A stretch of DNA of 52,606 nucleotides, taken from contig JAZKYH010000079.1 in the NCBI GenBank assembly GCA_045612065.1, positions 1 to 52,606 on the forward strand, read 5' to 3'. Source of the stretch: UBA1189 sp045612065 (GTDB taxonomy: Bacteria > Bacteroidota > Bacteroidia > Bacteroidales > Bacteroidaceae). Both the position numbers and the translations under genes were made by a program. Below the pieces are notes generated by a model. It was not told the origin of the DNA. It made no database searches and saw nothing but the letters and a program-made list of their open reading frames with translations. Position 1 is the first letter of the stretch. Each line of letters starts with the position of its first letter. This document shows, piece after piece, positions 8,758 to 16,911 of the stretch.

Positions 8758-9393
8758 CTACTCCCCCACCCAGCGATAGTAGTGGCTACTCCTCGGTACC
8801 AGCTCCAACTTGCCCTGCTCCACATAAGCCTTGAGTTTGCGATAGGCCGTGCTCACCGCAAAGTGCCCGATGCGGGCCAACTCGCGCACATGGATATCCT
8901 CGTGAGTAGTGAAATATTCGCGCAGCGCCTCCTCGAGTTCAGCCTCGGTGAGCGGTTTGCGGCGCACTCCCTCCACGCGGAACTTCACATCGGCCAGACG
9001 CGAGGCTAAGTTCTTGTCGGGGCGGAAGCGGATGCCGCTGATGCGCACCTCCTTGCCCGTGGGCGGTGTCGTGCCCTTGTGGCTGCTCAGTTCCATATTC
9101 AGCGTGCCCAGCCCTGCCAAGTCCACGCGATAGCCATGAGCGAGTGCCTCCACGATGCGCTCGCTCATAGCCTCCCATACCAACTTCACATCTGTCTCCG
9201 TAGCAGTAGTGGCATCGCAGATGTCCTTGGCCAAGGAGGCCACATCCACTTTCATCGGGTGCGACACGGTGAGCGCCATGCCCTCCGCTTCGGTGCTCGC
9301 CCCACACATCAGTTTACGACTCGTAGCCTTGCAAGCCACCTCAATCCCATACATACGCTTATGCGCTGCCGTCTTGTACTTCTTTGTCTTCAT
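8758..9393 (-). CDS. HU-HIG type DNA-binding protein with C-terminal winged helix
   Basis: Bacteroidetes-specific relative of the HU/IHF nucleoid proteins. Residues about 1-125 form the HU-like part (YGIEVACKATSRKL, then VDVASLAKDICDATTATETD and a helix leading to the GYRVDLAGLGTLNMELSS beta arm). Residues about 140-211 form an extra winged-helix-like domain (PLTEAELEEALREYF, HVRELARIGHFAVSTAYRKL) expected to add a second DNA contact. Length 211 fits the family with this extension. It is a single gene with a promoter-like TAATTTTG directly upstream (9413-9420, minus strand). A dispersed palindromic repeat starts immediately beyond that promoter. The biological role of the subfamily is not established. 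Confidence 0.85.
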   Translation of the reverse strand: MKTKKYKTAAHKRMYGIEVACKATSRKLMCGASTEAEGMALTVSHPMKVDVASLAKDICDATTATETDVKLVWEAMSERIVEALAHGYRVDLAGLGTLNMELSSHKGTTPPTGKEVRISGIRFRPDKNLASRLADVKFRVEGVRRKPLTEAELEEALREYFTTHEDIHVRELARIGHFAVSTAYRKLKAYVEQGKLELVPRSSHYYRWVGE

Positions 9394-9412
9394 ATCGTTA
9401 TATAATTAGTTT

Positions 9413-9420
9413 CAAAATTA
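9413..9420 (-). promoter_or_regulatory. -7 element of the HU-HIG gene
   Basis: TAATTTTG on the minus strand fits TAnnTTTG and sits 20 bases before the start codon. No clear -33 TTG is seen; a dispersed repeat occupies that position. Confidence 0.4.
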
Positions 9421-9435
9421 GGACCTTCTATTATT

Positions 9436-9518
9436 GTCATTCTGAACGAAGTGAAGAATCTCGCAGAGTGCTCTGGCAAAGTCCCAGCGCGGGATCCTTC
9501 CTGTCGTCAGGATGACAC
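9436..9518. repeat. Dispersed repeat copy A (GTCATTCTGA family)
   Basis: An 83-base element has imperfectly inverted ends (GTCATTCTGA and TCAGGATGAC) and an internal GCGCGGGATCCTTC. A second, inverted copy ends the window (52541-52606) and shares the AATCTCGCAGA, GGCAAAGTCCC-like and GCGCGGGATCCTTC blocks. No coding potential. Confidence 0.75.
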
Positions 9519-9628
9519 GAGACGTAAGGTCTTCTGAAAATTATTACCTATATTCTATTTCTCTTTCTAATATCCATCCTTACTCATACTACCCTAATTC
9601 TCAGCACTTTTCTTCAATTGCAAATTCT

Positions 9629-9716
9629 TATCCTCGCGAGGAGAATACATTATCCTTGCGAGAGGAATAATTTATCCCCGTGAGGGTAATAGTTTCTCTT
9701 CGCGAGGGTAAGGAAT
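9629..9716. repeat. Four tandem 22-bp repeats with dyad-like cores
   Basis: Four contiguous degenerate 22-base units (9629-9650, 9651-9672, 9673-9694, 9695-9716) follow the pattern TATCCTCGCGAGGAGAATAC with drift. Each carries a CGCGAGG-like core, fully palindromic (CCTCGCGAGG) in the first. They lie about 380 bases upstream of the TerB operon. Confidence 0.8.
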
Positions 9717-10039
9717 TTTGCTACTATATTACAAATGTAATAGTTTATGATTTCTCTTGCAATGGTTGGGACGAAAAAAAGATTTATATAAGAATCATAC
9801 ATCGCCCATAAGCTTATGGACGATGTCTTGTTTTAATCCTACTGACGAAAAACAACAAAATGACAACAGTTCGTCGGTTGTTGCGAACTATAGCTTTCCC
9901 CTTGCATCCGAAGAGTTTCATTTCATGGCACTCGTTTTCGTACGACAAGCAGCCCTTTCGTCATCATTACCCCTTCACCTTTGACCTTTCATCTTTAATC
10001 GTTAATCATCATTGCACAGCAACTTTCCCACCTCATCGT
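9717..10039. other. AT-rich intergenic stretch
   Basis: No gene is supported here. It contains a short inverted sequence (ATCGCCCATAAGCTTATGGACGAT region, 9800-9825), with CATCG..CCATAAGCTTATGG..CGATG symmetry, followed at a distance by TTGTTTT. This could terminate transcription entering from the left. Confidence 0.5.
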
Positions 10040-10069
10040 TTGTCAATTGCAAATAATTGTATAACTTCG
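10040..10069 (+). promoter_or_regulatory. Promoter of the TerB-ATPase-helicase operon
   Basis: TTG (10040-10042), 19-base spacer and TAACTTCG (10062-10069) end 25 bases before the first start codon. The spacing is ideal for the Bacteroidetes primary sigma factor. Confidence 0.6.
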
Positions 10070-10094
10070 CTGAACTAAGAGAACTGCTTTAGTT

Positions 10095-12119
10095 ATGAAT
10101 TGTAAATGGATTTCGGATTCTTCGGGCCTTGTCATACAAGGATGCAAGATTAAAAGAGGCTTTTTCTATTTAGGAGAGGCTTTTCCTGCGTATAATAGAA
10201 GACGGCTCTTAGGGGAGATTGGTAAGAAAACGAATGTGCATTTCTTGAAGGAACCTGTAATCGACCCGAGTTTACCAATCAGTGAGTCTAAAACTCGGAG
10301 AAAAAAGGTTGTCTCTTACTACCATATGGATTCCTACCAAAGATTTATATATTTAAATTGGTTAGCAGGAGAGATAGATATACGACATACACCTGAAGCT
10401 ATTATAACATATCATTTATGGGTTATATCTGTACGTATATTCTGTGACGATGAATGCACTCGTGCCGATGTAGATGCCATCATTGAATATTTAACCTCAC
10501 TAAAATCAGATTGTGAGAAGATGTATTGGGAAATTCCCCGAAGAATAGCTTTGCTTCTATCATATATTTGCTTAAAATATTTCCCAAAATTAGCGCAAAA
10601 GTATAGAGCTTTTGAGCATGTAAAACAGGATATAGCAATTAGACAATTTTCATCTTATGAAATCAGTAAAATAGAGGACGCATATAATATTTGGGAGGTA
10701 TGTTTTCCTAAAGATAAAAGGAGTTATAAAATTAGTGATGACACTAAGAAAGAATGGTGGACTATTGCTTGTAATGTGGTTAAAAGAACTAACTCAGGAG
10801 TTCCATTGTTTCCCTCAAAAATCAAATTTGATTCAAAAGAGTACGGATATAATTCTTGTTTTTCTGCAGCTTATCTGCCTTTAGATTTTACTATTAGACA
10901 GTATTCCAATAGAGAAGTAATGCTTTATACTTTATTGTATAGATGTGACAATGAGTTTCAGACCTGCTATAAAAGATATAGAGCAGGGTTAGATCCTAGT
11001 AGAACTATTCTAATAAATAACAACACTAAGTCTAAGGCAAAAAAAAGGAAGACAATCAATAAAAATATTATTGCAAATAAATCCGAAGAGAATAAGAAGA
11101 ATTCTACCAACACGGGATTTGTCAATACTTTCTTAGATGTTGTACTCAGCCCCACTCAAAAATATGCTAAAGGTATAAAAAAGAATCTCACTTCTGATTA
11201 TCAAGTTATATCCGTTAGTAAAATTTTAGAAGAAGTTGAGTGTAATAGTACCAATCCTCTAATAATTACAACCAAACTCAAGGTAGTCTATCAAAGTTTT
11301 TTCGACGAGGGTATAGGAATGGTACCTTCTCATACATATTTAAACAGGTATTTTAAGCCAGAGGACAAACTTATCATTTTTCAAAGATTGCCTGGCGAAT
11401 TGTATGAACCCGACTATTTATATGACTTTGTAGATGTATTTCTAAAATTAGCAGCATATATTTCTCAAGGTTCTGTAACTGACCGCGAACGTTCTTTTGT
11501 ACAAAGCTTTATTGCCAATAAAGATAAGAGAGTAGGTAATCAAAAACAGTTATATGCATATTTCTTATGGTATCTCAAGACTATAAGAAGCATAAATACA
11601 GAAATTAGGCAATGTATCAATAATGATTTAAATGCAAAAGGGAGAGAAAATATAGCAAAGCATTTAGTTGAATATGTTGAATCTGATTTCGATACTCTGT
11701 TTACGAAGGAACTCTTACTCGTTAATGTACTGCCTATTCTGTCATCGAAACCATTCAAAATCTCTGAAGTTAAGCGTAACGAGGCTTTAGTGACAATAGA
11801 CCAAAACAAACTAAGCAAGATTAAACAAGATACTCATGTTGCTCAGTCTTTTCTTTCTGACATCTTTGATGATAACGAACAGGAAGTAATAGTAAAGACA
11901 CAAGGTTTTGAACATGAAGAAATTTTAGCAGAGATTCTATCTAAGGATTCTTGGGAAAGAGATGAACTCAGTAATCTCTGCAAGCAAAAAGGATATATTT
12001 TAGGTTCTCTGTTAGAAGAAATTAATGATTATTCATATAGCAAAGTTGATGATGCCATTATTGAAGACGATGGCGATGTGCTATATGTAAATGTGGAATA
12101 TAAAAAATATTTACTATGA
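10095..12119 (+). CDS. TerB-N/TerB-C domain protein
   Basis: First gene of the accessory operon. The N-terminal region (about 8-115) has the TerB-N pattern: SSGLVIQGCKIKRGFFYLGE, DPSLPI (57-62) and YQRFIYLNWLAGEIDI (81-96) followed by a helical segment. The C-terminal region (from about 575: KLSKIKQDTHVAQSFLSDIF) matches TerB-C, and the last 70 residues form a small helical domain. A lysine-rich linker lies near 310-335. No catalytic residues are evident, so a scaffold or sensor role is inferred. Proteins of this class occur beside DNA-processing enzymes in Ter-associated gene clusters. The stop overlaps the next start (ATGA), indicating translational coupling. Base composition is far more AT-rich than in the housekeeping genes of the window. 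Confidence 0.8.
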   Translation: MNCKWISDSSGLVIQGCKIKRGFFYLGEAFPAYNRRRLLGEIGKKTNVHFLKEPVIDPSLPISESKTRRKKVVSYYHMDSYQRFIYLNWLAGEIDIRHTPEAIITYHLWVISVRIFCDDECTRADVDAIIEYLTSLKSDCEKMYWEIPRRIALLLSYICLKYFPKLAQKYRAFEHVKQDIAIRQFSSYEISKIEDAYNIWEVCFPKDKRSYKISDDTKKEWWTIACNVVKRTNSGVPLFPSKIKFDSKEYGYNSCFSAAYLPLDFTIRQYSNREVMLYTLLYRCDNEFQTCYKRYRAGLDPSRTILINNNTKSKAKKRKTINKNIIANKSEENKKNSTNTGFVNTFLDVVLSPTQKYAKGIKKNLTSDYQVISVSKILEEVECNSTNPLIITTKLKVVYQSFFDEGIGMVPSHTYLNRYFKPEDKLIIFQRLPGELYEPDYLYDFVDVFLKLAAYISQGSVTDRERSFVQSFIANKDKRVGNQKQLYAYFLWYLKTIRSINTEIRQCINNDLNAKGRENIAKHLVEYVESDFDTLFTKELLLVNVLPILSSKPFKISEVKRNEALVTIDQNKLSKIKQDTHVAQSFLSDIFDDNEQEVIVKTQGFEHEEILAEILSKDSWERDELSNLCKQKGYILGSLLEEINDYSYSKVDDAIIEDDGDVLYVNVEYKKYLL

Positions 12120-13438
12120 TACGTCCAATCAGAAATAAAGAGCGAGAAGCTATTATTCAGTCACTTAGAAGTGGTGTAGTTCCTAAAATAGGCCTTCAGC
12201 ATATTCAAGTTGGAAGAAGCGAAGAAATTAAGTCTTTTGTCAGAGATATCCAGAATGTCTCCGAAGGCGGTTCATCGTTTCGTTTCGTAATTGGAGAATA
12301 TGGATCTGGTAAGACATTCTTCCTTTCTCTTGTTAGAAGCATTGCTTTAGAGAAGGGATTGGTTTCTATGCATGCAGATTTATCTCCTTCGAAAAGACTA
12401 CATGGATCTCAAGGCCAGGCCAGATATCTTTTATCAGAACTTATTTCAAGTTTAGCGACAAGAACTCGTCAAGATGGTAATGCACTTGAGAATATTCTTG
12501 ATAGGTTTATGTCTATAGTTAAAGAAGAGGTAAATCTCAATAAGAAAGGTATTTCTCAGGTTGTCTCTTCTATGCTAAAGGATATGGCAGAAATACCTGG
12601 AGGATTCAATTTTATTCAAGTCGTTAGTGTGTATTGTAAAGCATATGAATCTGAGGATGAAATACTAAAAAATAAGGCCCTTAAATGGCTGCGCGCTGAA
12701 TACACAACAAGAATTGACTCCTTTGCAGATTTGGGTGTTCGTGAATATATAAATGACAAATCCCTCCTGAATACCATAAAGTTGTATTGCTTATTAGTGC
12801 GTAAATCAGGATACAATGGACTTATGGTTTGTTTAGACGAGCTTGTTAATCTCTATAAAATAACAAATTCTGTATCAAGGAAAGCGAATTATGAAGAGAT
12901 TCTAAGGATGCTTAATGACACTCTTCAAGGTAGTTTTTCGAGTCTTGGCTTCATAATGGGAGGAACACCGGAGTTCTTGACAGAGCCAAGGCGAGGATTA
13001 TATAGTTACGAAGCCTTACGCTCACGGTTGGCAGAAAATTCATTTGCGACTCAATTGGGTTTAGTTGATTTTAATTCGACTGTTCTGCGTCTAGCCAGTC
13101 TTACTAAGGAAGAACTTTATGTATTATTACAGAACCTTAGACATGTGTTTGCATACGGCGATACGGATAAATATATGGTTCCAGATTCAGCTCTTAATGC
13201 TTTCCTGATTCATTGTTCTAATAAGATTGGGGATAGTTACTTCCGTACCCCGAGAACAACCATAAAGGCATTCTTAGATTTACTATCAATCTTGGAACAA
13301 TACCCTTCAATCAAATGGACAGATGTAATGGGAAATATAGAAATCGTGGCGGATACTGAGCAATCGGAGTTCGGGAAATGCGATATCTCACAATTAGGAA
13401 ATAATGCTGACGATGAATTCGCATCATTCAGATTGTAA
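12116..13438 (+). CDS. BrxD-like ATP-binding protein (DUF2791)
   Basis: P-loop NTPase of the AAA/STAND-like class related to BrxD, an ATPase found in some BREX systems. Walker A is GEYGSGKT (60-67). Walker B is LMVCLDELVNL (236-246). Before the P-loop it has the family pattern of an N-terminal helix (AIIQSLRSGVVPKIG) and VGRSEEI (32-38). A conserved later block reads GGTPEFLTEPRRGLYSYEAL (282-301), followed by a helical C-terminal part. No nuclease or methylase domain is fused. It overlaps the TerB gene by 4 bases and is 2 bases from the helicase gene, so the three products are almost certainly made together. Role inferred: ATP-driven loading or regulation of the helicase on DNA. Confidence 0.85.
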   Translation: MIRPIRNKEREAIIQSLRSGVVPKIGLQHIQVGRSEEIKSFVRDIQNVSEGGSSFRFVIGEYGSGKTFFLSLVRSIALEKGLVSMHADLSPSKRLHGSQGQARYLLSELISSLATRTRQDGNALENILDRFMSIVKEEVNLNKKGISQVVSSMLKDMAEIPGGFNFIQVVSVYCKAYESEDEILKNKALKWLRAEYTTRIDSFADLGVREYINDKSLLNTIKLYCLLVRKSGYNGLMVCLDELVNLYKITNSVSRKANYEEILRMLNDTLQGSFSSLGFIMGGTPEFLTEPRRGLYSYEALRSRLAENSFATQLGLVDFNSTVLRLASLTKEELYVLLQNLRHVFAYGDTDKYMVPDSALNAFLIHCSNKIGDSYFRTPRTTIKAFLDLLSILEQYPSIKWTDVMGNIEIVADTEQSEFGKCDISQLGNNADDEFASFRL

Positions 13439-13440
13439 AT

Positions 13441-15582
13441 ATGCGAAAAAAGGACTCATCTTTTGATTTGTTGGCTCCCTTTATTCAGCGGTGGATATGG
13501 AGACAAGGATGGCATTCATTGAACGAAATTCAAGAGAAGGCCATACCAATCATATTGAAAGGTGATAGTGATGTTATAATCAGTGCAGCTACGGCTGGAG
13601 GAAAAACTGAGGCTGCGTTATTCCCTATCTTGACTTCAATAGAAGAGGGTGCTTACGGAGGATGCAAGGTTTTATACATAAGTCCTTTGAAAGCCCTTAT
13701 CAATGACCAATACAGGAGACTGTTGGAACTCACTGAAGGGACTAATATAACAGTCACTCCTTGGCATCAGGATGTTAGTCATTCGATGAAGAATCGTTTT
13801 CTGAAATTACCAAACGGGGTTTTGATAATAACTCCAGAATCGTTAGAGTCTTTTTTAGTAAATCGCAGAGCAGAAGCGGAAGACATATTTTGTTCGCTTA
13901 GATACATAGTAATCGACGAGTTGCATGCGTTTATAGGAGCCGAACGAGGAGTGCAGTTACAATCATTACTCTCAAGAGTTGAGACAATGGTGTCTCGCCA
14001 TATACCTCGCATTGCGATGAGTGCGACATTTTCAGATTTTGACAATGTGAAAACATTCCTTTGCAACGATAGAAACTACCCTTGCGATGTTATTGCTCAG
14101 GAAAGGTCCTTGCACGAAGTCAAGATTCTCATAAAGGAATATATGGAATGCGAGAGTCAAAATGTCGGTGATGAAATTAGCAATGAGATATACAACAAAC
14201 TGCGCGGAACAAATAATCTTGTGTTTGTAAACTCGAAATTAGAAGCAGAGGAGTATACGACAAGATTAGGTGCATTGTGTGAGAGGAATAATGTTCCTAA
14301 TGAGTTTAAGATTCATCATGGAAATCTGTCAAGAGAAATTCGAGGGAGTGTAGAGCGAGAACTGCAAGAGGGACGCTATCCAGTCACTGCCATCTGTACT
14401 TCTACCTTAGAATTGGGAGTCGACATAGGAAAGGTAAAGTCAATAGCACAGATTGGAGTGGCAAACTCCGTGTCAGGATTGCGTCAGCGTCTCGGCCGCT
14501 CAGGACGACGAAACGAACCGTCAATACTGAGAATCCTATCCGTAGATAATGAGGATGGACTATTGGGCAAGTTACGAGCAAGTATGTTCCAAAACATTGC
14601 CGTGGTAGAACTGCTGAAAGAGCATAAGTTTGAGGTGCCGTCCGTGGGAAACCTTCATCTATCGACGCTAATCCAACAACTATTATCATTGATTGCTTCT
14701 TATGGTGGTATTCTTGCAGGCGAGGCTTGGAGATTCTTATGCGTGGACGGTGCTTTTAGGAATGTAACATCTCCCGTCTTCCTTAAGTTGCTGAAATGCT
14801 TAGGGGAGAAAAAAGTAATCTCACAATTGCATACAGGAGAGATTGTTATAGGGTGGGAAGGAGAAAGAATCATACGAACCTTGGACTTCTATGCAACGTT
14901 TATGCAAACGGATGATTACACGGTTGTTGATATAAACGGAGGGCGTATTGGAATCGTTCAAGGGGATCCAAAAAGAGGAAAGGTGATAAAACTGGCTGCA
15001 AGATATTGGGAGGTAAAAAAAGTTAGTCAAAGAAGCAAAACTGCATACGTTTGTCAAACAGACCGGAATGGTATTTCGCTTTTTGGTGGAGTTGGGGTCG
15101 AAGTTCCTCCATTGATTATCGAAAAGATGAAGGACGTATATAATTCTTCAGACGAGTATCCATATTTAGATAGTAACGCAAAAGAACAACTTCTTGTCGG
15201 ACAAAGATTTTTTAGTCTCTACAAGTTGGGATGTACCTCTTTTGTTGTGTATGATGGAAAAAGTGCTCTCTTTACGTGGGCTGGGGTTCGAATAAATCAC
15301 ACGATAGAACTGATACTGAAACTATACTTGGAAGACATAAAACTTGATGAATGTAATGCTATATACATAGTCGGTGTTAAGCCATCTGATATTGCATACG
15401 TCATAAAAAAAGAGAAGCCCAATGCAACTGATTTGGCATCGTTATTGGACTTCGAACTTAAGATATGTCACAAATATGACTTTCTCTTAACAGAAGAACT
15501 GATTAATATGGAGTATGCCTTATCTCACTTGGATGTGGATGGAGCCTGGAAAGTGTTGGGGAGTGTGAGCTGTATAGGCTAA
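13441..15582 (+). CDS. DEAD/DEAH-box helicase, BrxHI/Lhr-like
   Basis: Superfamily 2 helicase. Visible motifs: Q motif (LNEIQEKAIP, 27-36), Walker A TAGGKT (51-56), SPLKALINDQ (81-90), TPESLES, DELH (159-162), SAT (194-196), TSTLELGVDIG (320-330) and QRLGRSGRR (349-357). The remaining 350 residues resemble the accessory half of BrxHI/Lhr-type helicases, including RFFSLYKLGCTSFVVYDG and LFTWAG. Length 713. In BREX types 2, 5 and 6 a BrxHI helicase is encoded with BrxD, which mirrors the ATPase-helicase pair here, but no BREX methylase, PglZ or BrxC/PglY is present. The next gene starts 12 bases downstream. Confidence 0.9.
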   Translation: MRKKDSSFDLLAPFIQRWIWRQGWHSLNEIQEKAIPIILKGDSDVIISAATAGGKTEAALFPILTSIEEGAYGGCKVLYISPLKALINDQYRRLLELTEGTNITVTPWHQDVSHSMKNRFLKLPNGVLIITPESLESFLVNRRAEAEDIFCSLRYIVIDELHAFIGAERGVQLQSLLSRVETMVSRHIPRIAMSATFSDFDNVKTFLCNDRNYPCDVIAQERSLHEVKILIKEYMECESQNVGDEISNEIYNKLRGTNNLVFVNSKLEAEEYTTRLGALCERNNVPNEFKIHHGNLSREIRGSVERELQEGRYPVTAICTSTLELGVDIGKVKSIAQIGVANSVSGLRQRLGRSGRRNEPSILRILSVDNEDGLLGKLRASMFQNIAVVELLKEHKFEVPSVGNLHLSTLIQQLLSLIASYGGILAGEAWRFLCVDGAFRNVTSPVFLKLLKCLGEKKVISQLHTGEIVIGWEGERIIRTLDFYATFMQTDDYTVVDINGGRIGIVQGDPKRGKVIKLAARYWEVKKVSQRSKTAYVCQTDRNGISLFGGVGVEVPPLIIEKMKDVYNSSDEYPYLDSNAKEQLLVGQRFFSLYKLGCTSFVVYDGKSALFTWAGVRINHTIELILKLYLEDIKLDECNAIYIVGVKPSDIAYVIKKEKPNATDLASLLDFELKICHKYDFLLTEELINMEYALSHLDVDGAWKVLGSVSCIG

Positions 15583-15593
15583 GATATTGAATT

Positions 15594-16487
15594 ATGGATA
15601 CTGTTGTTATTATTGGGAGTGGCTTTGATATTGATTTAGGATTGGAAAACTCTTGTTCGGACTTTTCTAAGAATCGTCTCTGTCCAACGATAGGACATGA
15701 AAAATGGAGTGATTTTGAAAACACTTTACGTGAAGAAATTATTGATTGGTATGAAAATGGGAAGGATGAACAAATATCGAAGAAGCTGAATCTACTATGG
15801 CAATCTTATGTAATAAATATATCATGGTTCTTTACTGAAAAGTCTGATAATTTCTCAAAAAACAAAAAATGTCAGAAAGGAAGAAAATGCAAAAAAACTA
15901 AAAACACTTGTGCTTACAAGTTTCTTAAGAAGCTGAAAAAAGGAAGTGGATGCAAAATATACACCTTTAATTATACTAATCCATACGAATATGTTGATAT
16001 TCTGCAAACAAAAGTTTTCACCCACTTGCATGGTAAACATCACATAGATACTTTTGACAAAGACTTATTAGTGATGTCACAAGGGCATAACATTATTTTT
16101 GGAATAGATGAGTGCATTCCCAAAGATGGTATCAACCATCCCAACATTTATCCCTTGGTAAAAAAACATCATCCGGCATACAAGCAAACTAATCTAATCG
16201 CAGAACTATCAAAAGCCGAGAAGGTTATATTTTATGGATTTTCAATGGGGAAAATAGATTATTGCTATTTTCTGGAATTCTTTAATTCAATCAGTGATGC
16301 TTGTTCTCGCTGTAAAGACATATATTATGTGACATATCATAAAAAAGGATTCGATGCTTTTTTACAGAATCTTGAGAACAATAACCTCAATACAGAAAAT
16401 ATTCTAAGAAAAATAAACATAAAACCTATATACACAAGGAAGGGATTTAAGAATAGAGACTTTCGTATGATGCTAAGGTTTTTATGA
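15594..16487 (+). CDS. AbiH-family protein (abortive infection)
   Basis: Matches the AbiH family, named for an abortive phage infection gene of lactococci. Seen: the N-terminal nucleotide-binding-like loop VVIIGSGFDIDLGL (4-17), TFNYTN (124-129), HLHG (144-147), IIFGID (167-172) and VIFYGFSMGKIDYCYF (211-226). The order of glycine loop, FNYT, HLHG and GxS..D resembles SIR2-like NAD-binding proteins, so an NAD-degrading effector role can be suggested but not shown. A Lys/Cys-rich insert (90-106) contributes Cys93, Cys99 and Cys106, with Cys120 nearby, a possible metal site. It starts 12 bases after the helicase stop and shares its AT-rich composition, so it is probably co-transcribed. Confidence 0.82.
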   Translation: MDTVVIIGSGFDIDLGLENSCSDFSKNRLCPTIGHEKWSDFENTLREEIIDWYENGKDEQISKKLNLLWQSYVINISWFFTEKSDNFSKNKKCQKGRKCKKTKNTCAYKFLKKLKKGSGCKIYTFNYTNPYEYVDILQTKVFTHLHGKHHIDTFDKDLLVMSQGHNIIFGIDECIPKDGINHPNIYPLVKKHHPAYKQTNLIAELSKAEKVIFYGFSMGKIDYCYFLEFFNSISDACSRCKDIYYVTYHKKGFDAFLQNLENNNLNTENILRKINIKPIYTRKGFKNRDFRMMLRFL

Positions 16488-16902
16488 AATTATACAAATG
16501 TAGTAAAAGCAGGCATAGTAGAGGTGTTATCCTTGCCCTCTTTCCGCCCAATCCCCAAGCCAAACGAAAAGAACGCAGCCACGAGCTATTAGGAATTTCC
16601 AAAGTGTTAGCAAGAATAGAGAACCGATAACACTCTGCCACGAGAACGGAGAAGTCTATACTTCCGATCTCAATACCGCGTAAGCAATCCGCAGGGTTTG
16701 CCTATCAATATGCTACAAAAAAAATGTACAGGATTTCCGAGCGTTTCGTTCAAGACTTAGCGCCATAGCACATCAAGGCATTTCCATACCACAAATTCCA
16801 CAGACGGTTTTCGAAGAATAGACGTAGGCGTACTTAGAAGGCCTTCTGTGGATTTATGACTTCCCCCCCCCTTATTCGTCGCTTTTCCCTACGGCCAGCG
16901 AC
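16488..16902. other. Gene-poor junction downstream of AbiH
   Basis: No convincing gene. It holds the left copy of a 39-base direct repeat (16544-16582), an imperfect inverted pair (AAATTCCACAGACGG near 16792-16806 and CCTTCTGTGGATTT near 16842-16855), a nine-C tract (16863-16871) and the start of a 31-base inverted repeat. A frame at about 16637-16768 is open but matches nothing I recognise; it may be a relic. Confidence 0.6.
16544..16582 (+). repeat. 39-bp direct repeat, left copy
   Basis: Pairs with 18181-18219 at 36 of 39 positions (core GAAAAGAACGCAGCCAC identical). The two copies bracket the RhuM-Fic gene. Confidence 0.85.
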
Positions 16903-16911
16903 CTAAAGGTT
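16881..16911 (+). repeat. 31-bp perfect inverted repeat, left arm
   Basis: Identical over 31 bases to the reverse complement of 18102-18132. The last codons and stop of the RhuM-Fic gene lie within this arm. Confidence 0.9.

Noticed and set aside
9629..9716. Tandem 22-mers as a CRISPR array
   Set aside because: Repeats are contiguous with no unique spacers, too degenerate, and no cas genes are nearby.
10095..15582. A complete BREX or DISARM system
   Set aside because: No methylase, PglZ, BrxC/PglY or DISARM signature genes; only a BrxD/BrxHI-like pair is shared with BREX.
16863..16871. C9 tract as a phase-variation switch
   Set aside because: It lies outside any gene, 30 bases beyond the RhuM-Fic stop, so slippage would not change a reading frame.
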